This document shows positions 1-7,025 of a DNA stretch of 13,906 bases, piece by piece. The DNA is from an uncultured Phycisphaerales bacterium (GTDB lineage Bacteria; Planctomycetota; Phycisphaerae; UBA1845; CAIVHJ01): positions 1-13,906 of the forward strand of contig CAIVHJ010000436.1 of NCBI GenBank assembly GCA_903905665.1. The letters run 5' to 3'. Each line of letters starts with the position of its first letter. Within the stretch, counting starts at the first letter, position 1. The notes below the pieces were generated by a model. The model was not told the origin of the DNA and ran no database searches. It saw nothing but the letters and a program-made list of their open reading frames with translations. The translations under genes were made by a program, and so were the position numbers.

Positions 1-180
1 CCGAGTGACAGGCTGGGGAGGCTCGACGGGCTTGACGACCGGCGCAGGTTTGACGACCGGCGCGGGACGCTCGGTGATGAAAATCGGATCGGGAATCGGC
101 CGCCGCGATGCCGGTCCCGTGCAACCGGTGACCAACAATCCCAGCGCAATTACCACCGTCGTTCCGGAAACGCTCCTCAT
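1..180 (-). CDS. Proline-rich lipoprotein, N-terminal part (runs off window)
   Basis: Only the first 60 codons are inside the window; the gene continues past base 1. It starts with ATG at 180-178, preceded by AAGGAG six bases upstream, a good ribosome binding site. The N-terminus has a type II signal peptide: MRSVSG, a hydrophobic stretch (residues 7-18), and the lipobox LVTGC with the acylated cysteine at residue 20. After it come a short basic stretch and a proline/valine-rich linker with the repeat APVVKP (residues 44-55). This predicts a protein anchored to a membrane by lipid with a flexible spacer. The functional domain lies outside the window, so the role is unknown. Proline-rich linkers like this occur in peptidoglycan-binding, PilP-like or amidase lipoproteins, but none of these can be chosen. 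Confidence is high for a lipoprotein start, low for any function. Confidence 0.7.
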   Translation of the reverse strand, partial: MRSVSGTTVVIALGLLVTGCTGPASRRPIPDPIFITERPAPVVKPAPVVKPVEPPQPVTR

Positions 181-220
181 GGCGACTCCTTCGATCCCAT
201 GCCTGCAACTTTTTGATCGT

Positions 221-248
221 TCCATAAAAAGTTACTCTATTGTGACAA
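221..248 (-). promoter_or_regulatory. Possible promoter of the lipoprotein gene
   Basis: On the minus strand TTGTCA (243-248) and TATGGA (221-226) are separated by 16 bases, about 40 bases before the lipoprotein start. The 8-mer AAAGTTAC occurs twice (228-235 and 247-254, plus strand) around the -35 box and could be an operator. The -10 match is only moderate. Confidence 0.3.
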
Positions 249-354
249 AGTTACAATGCGATTTCCAGTCGGACGCCGATCACGACGGCATCCCGACCGG
301 CTCAACCCGGATTCACGATGTACGGCACGTTCCGTCTGACGCTTACGAATTTGG

Positions 355-525
355 TCACTGAACCTTGTAAGAACTCTCGACGACGGTTTCGCGGAAACGA
401 TCTTCCAACGATTGGACCTCGCCACTGAGGCTGATGTTCTGCACGGCGACACCATCAATCCATCCGCCTTGTCCCCGCGATTCGGTTTCGATGTCAGGAC
501 GTCCTTTGCTCGATTTGCAGTTACT
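355..525 (-). pseudogene. Start-less 3' remnant of an unidentified gene
   Basis: The minus-strand frame is open from just after a TGA (528-526) to a TGA at 357-355, giving 56 residues. It has strongly coding-like composition, for example GGWIDGVAVQNISLSGEVQ followed by SLEDRFRETVVESSYKVQ. There is no ATG, GTG or TTG in the first 27 codons and no ribosome binding site, and upstream sequence in all three frames looks non-coding. It therefore looks like the C-terminus of a gene whose 5' part has been lost. It lies on the same strand as the lipoprotein and 174 bases upstream of it, so the two may once have formed an operon. The family is not recognised. Confidence 0.42.
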
Positions 526-790
526 TCAGTTGTCCTTGTATGGGTGATCGAACATTCCGTGTGCACAGCGTGAACAATTCAATCGCCAACAATCCACAAC
601 GAAGTACGACGCATTACACGTGTGTATCTCGTTGTAGGAACTACAGTTATAATGTCGATGGCGTGTGTTTTTGCTGGATGATCCACCCAGGCCGGGTGAA
701 GCTGCTCGGAGGGTGTGGTTTGAAAAACCGGACACTGAGTATGTACGGCATTGAAATCAGAGCGACCGTGCCATAAAACGGTCGGTGGTT
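526..790 (+). other. Spacer upstream of the FAD/Fe-S dehydrogenase, with hairpins
   Basis: No convincing gene is seen. A TATAAT box (648-653) could be a -10 element for the downstream gene, but no good -35 sits 16-18 bases before it. An inverted repeat ACAACGA/TCGTTGT (596-602, 629-635) with ACACGTGT in its loop lies just upstream. A perfect 7-bp hairpin CGACCGT/ACGGTCG (763-769, 778-784, 8-base loop) ends six bases before the likely ATG, where a Shine-Dalgarno sequence would be expected. Confidence 0.35.
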
Positions 791-3700
791 ATGAACATGA
801 CATCACCGAACTCCCTTGGGGAAGAGCTTCAAGCCGCAATATCGGGTGAGGTTCGATCCGATCGCCTGACCCGAGCGATCTACGCCACCGACGCAAGCAT
901 TTACGAGATCATTCCCGATATCGTCGTCCTGCCCAAAACGATAGAAGATGTTTCCGCTGCGGTTCGGATTTGTGCCCAATATCGAGTGCCGATCACTCCT
1001 CGCGGCGCCGGAACCGGCCTGACCGGCGGCGCCGTCAATCGCGGTGTGATTTTGGATTGCTCGCGATTTCTGAATCGGATTTTGAGCATCGACCCAATCG
1101 CGCGCACGGTCCGCGTCGAACCCGGCGTTGTTCTCGACGAACTCAACGTCAAACTCAAACCTTATGGTCTGCACTTTTCCCCCGATGTCGCCACCGGTAA
1201 CCGCGCCACAATTGGCGGCCTGATCGGCAACAATTCCGCCGGTGCGCACTCGATCATCGTCGGACGAACCAGCGATCACGTCATCGATCTCGACGTGGTA
1301 CTGTCGAACGGTTCTCTCGTGCGATGGGGCCGAAATGGCGCGGCTTCAGAAAACCCTCTGGCCCGGCGATGCGATGAAGTGCTCCGGCAGATAGTGACTG
1401 ACGAATCATCTGAAATTGAGTCGCGCTTCCCGAAGGTTTTTCGCCGCAACGGGGGTTATGCGCTCGATCGGTTGCGCATTGAGAACGACCACCTCAACAC
1501 CGAAACGATCCTGGTGGGCAGCGAAGGCACACTCGGAATCGTGGTGGCCGCCACGTTGAATCTTCTTCCGCTGCCCAATTGCAAGGGACTGGTCGTCGTG
1601 CACTACGATGATCTCCTGGCGTCGCTGGCGTCGGTTCCCGTGATCCTGGAGCATCGTCCGGCAGCCGTGGAACTGGTGGACAAATACATTCTCGACCAGA
1701 CCCTGTTCAATCCGGTCATGGCGCGGCGACGGGGTTTTCTGGAAGGCGAGCCGGCGGCGATTCTGGCGGTGGAAATTTACGAAGACGATGCGAAGCGTCT
1801 CGATCAGCGGTTACGCGATCTCACAGAAGACCTGCGCCGTCAAAAAATCGGTTATGCCTGGCCGATCATTCTGGAACCGCAACGTCAAACGGACGTATGG
1901 GAAGTTCGCAAAGGGGGAACTGGACTGCTGATGTCGCGGCCAGGCGATACGCAACCCTATGACTTCATCGACGACGCCGCTGTGGACCCGTCCAAACTCC
2001 ACGACTACATCAAACGACTCAACGAAATTCTGGCTGAAGAGGGCGTTGAGAAGGCAGGTTACTACGGCCATGCCAGCGTGGGACTCCTGCACATCCGTCC
2101 TGCGCTGAATCTCAAGGAACGATCGGGTGCGGAAAAATTGCGGCGAATCGGCGATCGGATCAGTTCGCTGGTGCTCGAATTCGGCGGGTCCATGAGCGGC
2201 GAACACGGCGACGGAATCGTCCGGTCCGAATGGCTGATAAAACTATTCGGGCCGCGACTTGTCGAGGCCTTCCGAAAAGTCAAGACGACATTCGATCCGA
2301 ACGGAATTCTGAATCCCGGAAAAATCGTGGACCCCCTGCCGATGGACTCCCATCTCCGCTATGGAACCGACTACGCGACCCAGCAACCGCTGACGGTGTT
2401 CGATTTCAGCACGCACGGGGGCATGGCGGGTTTGACGGAGATGTGCAGCGGGATCGGCCAATGCCGCCAGCGACTGACCGGTACGCTGTGTCCGTCGTAC
2501 ATGGCCACGGGAAACGAACAACACACGACCCGCGCGCGGGCGAATGCATTGCGGTTGGCACTGGCGAATCGGGATATTCTGGACGGGTTGTCCGATTCGG
2601 CGCTGGACGATGTGTTCGACTTGTGTCTGAGTTGCAAAGCCTGCAAAACCGAATGCCCCACGCAAACCGACATCGCCAAACTCAAAGCCGAGTGGCTCCA
2701 CGCCAAAAACCGCCGCGAAGGCGTCCCGCGTCGTAGCCGATTGATCGCACGATCGATCACGATGGCCGCCTGGGGCTCACGCTTCGCACCTTTGTCCAAC
2801 TGGTTCATGCAAAATCCGGTGGTTCGCGCCTTCATGGAACACTGGTACGGACTCGATCGACGCGTTCCTCCGCCTCGATTCGCCGCCATCACCTTCCGAC
2901 AATGGTTCGCGCAACATCACAACGAGCCGCGGGCTTCTGCCCGCGCGTACTCTCGAACGGGACACGACCCTCGTGTCGTTTATTTTGTGGACACCTGGAC
3001 GAATTACTACACGCCATCCGTCGGACAGGCGACAGTTCGTGTGCTTGAGGCTATGGGATTCGATGTGATCGTTCCTCCGACGGTGTGCTGTGGACGCCCC
3101 TTGATCAGCAAGGGGCTGTTGAAAGAAGCACAGGCGCTGGCGGAAGACAACGTCGAGATTCTCGCTCCATACGCCCAGCAGGGTATCCCGATCGTGGGGA
3201 CGGAACCTAGTTGTGTCTCGGTTTTGATCGACGAACTGCCACAACTCGCTCGTTCACCGGCAGCCCAGCAAATCGCCGCCTGTGCCCTGACCATCGAATC
3301 ACTCATCGCCAAAACGCTTACCGAACGTCCCGATGCCCTGCAATTTTCCTCCGATCGTCACCCAGTGTTGTATCACGGTCATTGCCATCAGAAGGCGCTA
3401 TTGGGAACTGCCGACGCGCTCAACGTGCTCAATCGATGCAGTGGGGGTTGTGCGAATGAAATCGACAGTGGGTGTTGCGGAATGGCGGGTGCATTCGGTC
3501 ATGAACTGGAGCATTACGACGTCGCCAGGGCGATCGGTGAGCAGCGTTTGTTCCCCGCCGTCCGAAATCGCGGCGATGCCGAAATCATCGTCTCCGGCTT
3601 CAGCTGCCGCCATCACATCCAACACCACACCGGCACCCACCCCATCCACCTGATCGAATTCCTGGCAAAAAGATTTCCGCAAATGCCCGCCTGCGACTAA
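791..3700 (+). CDS. FAD-binding and 4Fe-4S dehydrogenase (D-2-hydroxyacid / D-2-hydroxyglutarate dehydrogenase class, YdiJ-like)
   Basis: A 969-residue fusion enzyme that should oxidise a 2-hydroxy acid with FAD and pass electrons through iron-sulfur clusters to a quinone or other acceptor. Residues below count from a GTG at 785, two codons before the ATG used here. The N-terminal PCMH-type FAD domain has TPRGAGTGLTGG (71-82) and LVGSEGTLGIV (243-253). The oxidase C-terminal part has YGHASVGLLHIRP (427-439), with the likely metal or substrate histidines, and SGEHGDGIVRSEWL (471-484). A ferredoxin-like part follows, with CSGIGQC/CPSY (554-572) and CLSCKACKTECP (614-625). Two CCG modules come last: CCGRP (768-772) and HGHCHQK...DSGCCGMAGAFGHE (864-906). 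Length and order match the ~1000-aa YdiJ class. No upstream Shine-Dalgarno is seen; GTG 785, ATG 791 and ATG 797 are all possible starts. The substrate is not determined by the sequence. Confidence 0.92.
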   Translation: MNMTSPNSLGEELQAAISGEVRSDRLTRAIYATDASIYEIIPDIVVLPKTIEDVSAAVRICAQYRVPITPRGAGTGLTGGAVNRGVILDCSRFLNRILSIDPIARTVRVEPGVVLDELNVKLKPYGLHFSPDVATGNRATIGGLIGNNSAGAHSIIVGRTSDHVIDLDVVLSNGSLVRWGRNGAASENPLARRCDEVLRQIVTDESSEIESRFPKVFRRNGGYALDRLRIENDHLNTETILVGSEGTLGIVVAATLNLLPLPNCKGLVVVHYDDLLASLASVPVILEHRPAAVELVDKYILDQTLFNPVMARRRGFLEGEPAAILAVEIYEDDAKRLDQRLRDLTEDLRRQKIGYAWPIILEPQRQTDVWEVRKGGTGLLMSRPGDTQPYDFIDDAAVDPSKLHDYIKRLNEILAEEGVEKAGYYGHASVGLLHIRPALNLKERSGAEKLRRIGDRISSLVLEFGGSMSGEHGDGIVRSEWLIKLFGPRLVEAFRKVKTTFDPNGILNPGKIVDPLPMDSHLRYGTDYATQQPLTVFDFSTHGGMAGLTEMCSGIGQCRQRLTGTLCPSYMATGNEQHTTRARANALRLALANRDILDGLSDSALDDVFDLCLSCKACKTECPTQTDIAKLKAEWLHAKNRREGVPRRSRLIARSITMAAWGSRFAPLSNWFMQNPVVRAFMEHWYGLDRRVPPPRFAAITFRQWFAQHHNEPRASARAYSRTGHDPRVVYFVDTWTNYYTPSVGQATVRVLEAMGFDVIVPPTVCCGRPLISKGLLKEAQALAEDNVEILAPYAQQGIPIVGTEPSCVSVLIDELPQLARSPAAQQIAACALTIESLIAKTLTERPDALQFSSDRHPVLYHGHCHQKALLGTADALNVLNRCSGGCANEIDSGCCGMAGAFGHELEHYDVARAIGEQRLFPAVRNRGDAEIIVSGFSCRHHIQHHTGTHPIHLIEFLAKRFPQMPACD

Positions 3701-3875
3701 TTAAATTTGCCCGCTTAGGGGACGGAATCAATCCTGTTCGGCACGAGGGATGCTCGGGATCTGGTTGGGGGGGGGTTGGCCCAAGTGTGGTGACATGAGG
3801 CTTACAATTGTTGTGGGGTGAGGCTTATTTTGGCGCAGCGTCAACCGCCCGTGGTCGCGGTGTGAACACCACGGG
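3701..3875. other. Spacer with G-run and inverted repeat
   Basis: No gene is seen. A run of nine G (3767-3775) is followed by two copies of TGAGGCTTA within 30 bases. An inverted repeat CCCGTGGT/ACCACGGG (3848-3855, 3868-3875) abuts the stop codon of the minus-strand remnant at 3876. It could form a hairpin after that gene, but no T-tract follows it. Confidence 0.35.
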
Positions 3876-4170
3876 TCAGGCTTGAGGGGGTAATTTTTCG
3901 ATGTGAGCCAGCAACTCCTCCTCGCTGGTCAATCCGCTGGAAGTAGAAACAAATCATCTCATACGTTCGCAAAGACGGCTTGCGTCCGGTCCACAGGGCG
4001 ATCAGCAGGGTTTCTCCTTGTTCGGGTCCTCCTCCTCGACCGGTAGGATCCGTGGACTTGCGATGAGGGGTGCAACGAACTTCAATCAGGCGCAAGTCCG
4101 GCAGAGGGGTTACAGGGGAACAGCATGTTCCCCTGGGGTGTTCGATGATTAGGAATGTCGGCGAACACCC
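3876..4170 (-). pseudogene. Frameshifted gene remnant, unidentified
   Basis: On the minus strand one frame reads PDLRLIEVRCTPHRKS, then GETLLIALWTGRKPSLRTYEMI, which is clearly protein-like. At the AAA at 3951-3953 (plus strand) the coding signal moves to another frame and ends VSTSSGLTSEEELLAHIEKL, then PPQA and TGA (3878-3876). Deleting one T from the minus-strand ATTTGTTT restores one continuous reading frame. Upstream the frame stops at TGA (4173-4171), while another frame (RDLRVFADIPNHRTPQGNML) looks coding, which hints at a second frameshift. There is no good start codon or ribosome binding site. This is probably a decayed gene; the family is not recognised. Confidence 0.42.
4113..4170. 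repeat. Two adjacent perfect hairpins
   Basis: CAGGGGAACA (4113-4122) pairs with TGTTCCCCTG (4126-4135) over a 3-base loop. Directly next to it GGGTGTTCG (4136-4144) pairs with CGAACACCC (4162-4170) over a 17-base loop. Both stems are perfect, and they lie inside the decayed gene rather than after an intact one. No T-tract follows, so they are not simple terminators. Confidence 0.5.
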
Positions 4171-4542
4171 TCAGATCCCTTCGAACAGAGACGCGACCGC
4201 CAATCCATTGGTGGGCGTCAGGGAGCGCGTCTTGGGCAGGACTTGGGACTGAGGACGGCGTGGAAATGCGGAATTCGGAATGATGAATGCGGAACGGAGA
4301 ATTGGGGAAAAGATCCTGAAATGGAAAGCAGCACCACTGCTCAAGAGCAGTGGCACGTCGAGTGAGGAATCGGGGATTCGAGAAACATTGAAAACGACAG
4401 ACCAAGGGGGGTTTTGCGAACCAAGATCAGAGCGGATCGTCGGGTGTTTTTGCCGGTTGCTCGGGTCAAGAAAAGAATCTGAACGCCTATCACCTCCGAA
4501 CACAAGACTCGATCTTCTTCCGACTCCAAACTTGGTAATACA
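4171..4542. other. Non-coding stretch with simple repeats and a palindrome
   Basis: No supported gene. Bases 4267-4306 are a low-complexity patch built from variants of GGAAT, GATGAATGCGGAA and GGAGAAT. Bases 4334-4353 are a perfect 9-bp inverted repeat, CCACTGCTC-AA-GAGCAGTGG. Frames crossing this stretch have repeat-like, non-protein-like composition. Confidence 0.4.
4334..4353. repeat. Perfect palindromic hairpin CCACTGCTC-AA-GAGCAGTGG
   Basis: A 9-bp perfect stem with a two-base centre in non-coding sequence, in a spacer full of simple repeats. It resembles dispersed intergenic palindromes (REP-like). It has no T-tract and no adjacent intact gene to terminate; the HD gene ends about 190 bases away, at 4543. 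Confidence 0.5.
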
Positions 4543-5874
4543 TCACGCCGTTTGGAGCTTCTTTCTCGCGATTTCACGATACTCGTCAGGTACGTAAATG
4601 TATCTCCTTCGTTCTCGCTTATCAGTTACAGCCTTAAGTCGCTCCATACCCGGCAGAGAACTGATTTCTCGCACCTTGTCATCTGATTGTTGAATCAGGA
4701 TTGCATTGATGGCTGTTTGTTCTGAAGATTCCTTCTCGGGGTGATAAGAGTCGTAAGTTTTCGATTTGAGAACTGCTTCGCAGAGGTAGTAGTCAGGATC
4801 GAGACCGGCGTTTTTCAATTCGTTTCGGATGCCTTCAATCGCACTATTAACGCCGAACACCGATGACACATTTTCTTCCTTGTATTCAATTGGTTTGAAG
4901 CCACGCCGTAAAGCGAATCGCCTACATAGATCGGAAAGTATGGTATCAGAATTATGCTGCCATTCTACCACGTGCGTCATAATTAGGTGATCATCAACTC
5001 TCTGGTGCTCGTCACTTGTCAGAAGTTCCTCCTTCACAAATTTGCCCAGAGTTGGATCGACGTTCAGGTTCATCCTGTTTTTTAACAAGTAAGCTGCTCG
5101 TTTGCATATTGTAATTAGTAACTGCTCATAGCCCTTTGTCGTACGGTGATAATAAACATTCCAGAGCATGTAATGGCGAGCGAATAAGTATTCCTCGATT
5201 ACGCGGCACGCCTTTTCCAACCACACTGGCTGCAAGAAACCGCTAGATGGAACAGGGAGAACTCTCATCGTGTGTAGCACATATTGATGGTCGTATCGTC
5301 CGTAACCAACACCACAAAAATGACTGTCTCGCAAAAGATAATCCATCCGATCAGCGTCGAGTTGACTTGTTATCATTGCTCGCAGCCACGAAAGTTCTGG
5401 GTCTCGTCCTTCAAGCAAGCGCTGCACGAGCTCTGGAAGATCGGTGTAGAATGCCTTGAGTACTTGATGTACCCCGGTCGAAGTGTCACCGATTAAATCT
5501 CGGGTCCGCGCCTCATGGTCGCCCCCAAAATCAACCTCCAAAACATGGGAGAAAGGTCCGTGTCCGATATCATGCAGCAGAGCAGCTGCATTCACCGCCA
5601 GCTCATTTTCATCAGATAGTTTGAATTCTCCGTCGCGGTTCCGTCGGAGAAACTCGATCGCCTGACGTGCAAGGTGCCAAACACCGAGTGAGTGTGAAAA
5701 GCGGGTATGTTCAGCTCCTGGATAGACAAGATGACTAACACCAAGTTGCCTGATTCGTCGTAGTCGCTGCACTTCGGGAGTGTCAAGAAGTGCCAAGATC
5801 AGCTTATCTGGCTGTCGATTGAGATCGAAGAAGATGTGGTTGTGAACGGGATCGCGTATGACCTTGATCGCCAC
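4543..5874 (-). CDS. HD-domain phosphohydrolase, COG1078 / YwfO / SAMHD1-type putative dNTPase
   Basis: A 443-residue protein of the SAMHD1/EF1143 class, whose known members remove triphosphate from dNTPs. It opens IRDPVHNHIFF (5-15). The HD metal site can be read as H61 in RFSHSLGV, H101-D102 in LLHDIGHGPFSH, and D175 in SQLDADRMDYLLRDS. GVGYGRYD (188-195) is also typical of the family. All four metal ligands are present, so it should be active. The start is GTG (5874-5872), only 3 nt after the stop of the upstream partner, so the two are translated from one message; a GGAG lies about 10 bases before it. The reading frame is more AT-rich than kdsB or the dehydrogenase, suggesting foreign origin. 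The substrate (dNTP or another nucleotide) and the role (housekeeping or defence) are inferred, not shown. Confidence 0.9.
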   Translation of the reverse strand: MAIKVIRDPVHNHIFFDLNRQPDKLILALLDTPEVQRLRRIRQLGVSHLVYPGAEHTRFSHSLGVWHLARQAIEFLRRNRDGEFKLSDENELAVNAAALLHDIGHGPFSHVLEVDFGGDHEARTRDLIGDTSTGVHQVLKAFYTDLPELVQRLLEGRDPELSWLRAMITSQLDADRMDYLLRDSHFCGVGYGRYDHQYVLHTMRVLPVPSSGFLQPVWLEKACRVIEEYLFARHYMLWNVYYHRTTKGYEQLLITICKRAAYLLKNRMNLNVDPTLGKFVKEELLTSDEHQRVDDHLIMTHVVEWQHNSDTILSDLCRRFALRRGFKPIEYKEENVSSVFGVNSAIEGIRNELKNAGLDPDYYLCEAVLKSKTYDSYHPEKESSEQTAINAILIQQSDDKVREISSLPGMERLKAVTDKRERRRYIYVPDEYREIARKKLQTA

Positions 5875-5877
5875 GGC

Positions 5878-6426
5878 TTAGCACTCCGAGGACTTCCGTG
5901 TCTCCCAGATATCCTTTGCGATTAGCTTGGCTTCTTTGAACGCCGTGCTGTTGAGATCTGCGTTCTTTCGTTGTTGTGTAATCCCTTCAGCCTCTTCCCA
6001 TGGATGCCCTTTTTCAAGCCAATAGAGAAGCGTAGCTGCTAGTTCGAGTTGAAAGACATCGCGGTCTTTCAGCGCTATCGTTGGCGGAAAACCGCTATCG
6101 AGCGACCGCTGTAACGTCGGGGGAACTTCTTTTTGGACGTCATTAAGGAATGATCGTGCTTTCTCCGTGAGTTGATACCCGTATTCGACTCCGTCGGCAA
6201 TTGATAAATGACGAGTATTTTCCGTGAGCAGTCCTGTCTCAACAAGTTGATCTACCCGCGCAGCGAGTCCACATGAATAAGGCCCGTAGTGGTGAAAAAA
6301 GAAATCATCTTCGAGTGGTACACCATCTAGCTTGGCAATGTAAACGAGCTTTTGAAGTTTCTTGCGTCCTTGTACACCACCAAGCCGATTGAGTAGTTCC
6401 AATAGTACATAATCAGTTGGTCCCAT
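5878..6426 (-). CDS. YwgA-like / Panacea-like (DUF4065-related) small protein
   Basis: A 182-residue soluble protein with no signal peptide. The N-terminal half has GRKKLQKLVYIAK (20-32), FFFHHYGPYS (42-51) and a wing-like LTEKARSFL (86-94), the pattern of B. subtilis YwgA and, more loosely, of the Panacea/DUF4065 antitoxin domain. The C-terminal half (about 120-178) is helical and unassigned. The ATG (6426-6424) follows GGAGG by seven bases, a strong ribosome binding site. It is the first gene of a two-gene operon with the HD phosphohydrolase 3 nt downstream. From memory, ywgA and the HD gene ywfO are also neighbours in B. subtilis, so the partnership is likely functional. A regulatory, adaptor or antitoxin role towards the hydrolase is plausible but inferred. 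Confidence 0.82.
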   Translation of the reverse strand: MGPTDYVLLELLNRLGGVQGRKKLQKLVYIAKLDGVPLEDDFFFHHYGPYSCGLAARVDQLVETGLLTENTRHLSIADGVEYGYQLTEKARSFLNDVQKEVPPTLQRSLDSGFPPTIALKDRDVFQLELAATLLYWLEKGHPWEEAEGITQQRKNADLNSTAFKEAKLIAKDIWETRKSSEC

Positions 6427-6436
6427 CGCCCATCCT

Positions 6437-6459
6437 CCGTCCTAACATAATCCTAACAC
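6437..6459 (-). promoter_or_regulatory. Direct repeat TGTTAGGA x2 before the two-gene operon
   Basis: Minus strand reads TGTTAGGATTATGTTAGGAC, two copies of TGTTAGGA with an 11-base period, immediately upstream of the ribosome binding site of the YwgA-like gene. One helical turn spacing fits an operator for a DNA-binding protein; the role is a guess. Confidence 0.3.
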
Positions 6460-6475
6460 GGTCCGGCTCGCTCGA

Positions 6476-6510
6476 CAAGTGATTATCTATCAACTTCTAA
6501 TGATCACTTG
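6476..6510. promoter_or_regulatory. Inverted repeat CAAGTGAT-N19-ATCACTTG, possible operator or promoter of the HD/YwgA-like operon
   Basis: Perfect 8-bp arms at 6476-6483 and 6503-6510. On the minus strand GATAAT overlaps one arm and could be a -10 box 50-60 bases before the YwgA-like ATG, so a repressor bound here would block it. The outer arm also contains the TGA of the upstream remnant. No T-tract follows, so an operator is preferred over a terminator. Confidence 0.38.
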
Positions 6511-6674
6511 CTCATGTCGTTGAATACCTCGTTTTTAGTGATTAGCCCCTTATGGTGCAAGTAGTTGACTATTTGGTCCACACCGTTTCGGCCGCAATCA
6601 TTCAGATGATTATAGTCTGAGCGATCTCGGCATCTGTTGCTACTATGGATATTGGCAGTTCCGCTGCCCCAACT
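6504..6674 (-). pseudogene. Start-less open frame, probable gene remnant
   Basis: A 56-codon frame open between TAA (6677-6675) and TGA (6506-6504). It reads SDYNHLNDCGRNGVDQIVNY then LHHKGLITKNEVFNDMSK, a strongly protein-like amphipathic helix end. No ATG exists near its 5' end and no ribosome binding site is seen. It is in the same frame as the zinc-ribbon frame upstream (6732-6983), separated only by three in-frame stops (TAG, TGA, TAA), so both may come from one decayed gene or from two small ones. The family is not recognised. Confidence 0.36.
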
Positions 6675-6731
6675 TTAGTTAACACGCGAACGCTGTCCAC
6701 TGAGGATCAATCAAATGATAGCAGTTATTTT

Positions 6732-6983
6732 CTAAATAACCACTTGCCTGATTTGTTTCCCTGTATGATCGCATTTGGAACACTCGATGTCATGATGACG
6801 CTGACGGGTACTGGCTACTCTGCCGCCATTACCGCACTTGAGGCAGGTCAGAGAAGGGGTCCTGAATCGAAAGGCATTTGACCGCTGGAGCGGAGGGAAT
6901 GGAGGCAATTCCTTGCTTGCGCAGGGTGTTCTGATGGGTAGATACGCGTGTTCCTTCAGGACGACCGCGTTAGGTTTTAGGTG
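6732..6983 (-). pseudogene. Zinc-ribbon open frame without a canonical start (remnant or small protein)
   Basis: An 83-codon minus-strand frame, open from a TAA (6986-6984) to TAG (6734-6732). The C-terminal part has CLKCGNGGR (residues 47-55) and CSKCDHTG (68-75). This is a C-x2-C-x17-C-x2-C zinc ribbon of the kind that binds one zinc in nucleic-acid-binding proteins. Residues 23-38 are proline-rich (SKELPPFPPLQRSNAF). No ATG is in frame; a TTG at 6908-6906 lies too close to AAGGA to be well spaced. The frame lies between kdsB and the YwgA-like gene, on the same strand. It is either a broken gene or a small protein with an unusual start. The opposite strand has an ATG-started 78-aa ORF (6645-6881) with no recognisable features, judged a shadow. 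Confidence 0.4.
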
Positions 6984-6989
6984 TTAGGG
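6969..6989 (+). repeat. TTAGG-type short repeats
   Basis: Plus strand reads GTTAGGTTTTAGGTGTTAGG, three near copies of TTAGG with 7-8 base spacing, just downstream of kdsB. The reverse-oriented form of the motif (TTAGGA on the minus strand) occurs again in the 6437-6459 repeat on the other side of the debris. This is a simple repeat of unknown use. Confidence 0.35.
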
Positions 6990-7025
6990 ATCAAGGAAGC
7001 GGGGAATACTGGCAAGCGTCCACGA

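Noticed and set aside
5..361. 118-aa plus-strand ORF with TGAGLTTGAG repeats
   Set aside because: It is antisense to the proline-rich lipoprotein start, which has a signal peptide, lipobox and ribosome binding site; the Gly/Thr repeat is the mirror of the APVVKP repeat.
3762..3780. G-quadruplex in the G-rich run
   Set aside because: It has one run of nine G and only short GG pairs nearby, not four separated G-tracts.
6645..6881. 78-aa plus-strand ORF with an ATG
   Set aside because: The opposite strand in the same place encodes a clear zinc ribbon; this ORF shows no ribosome binding site or family pattern.
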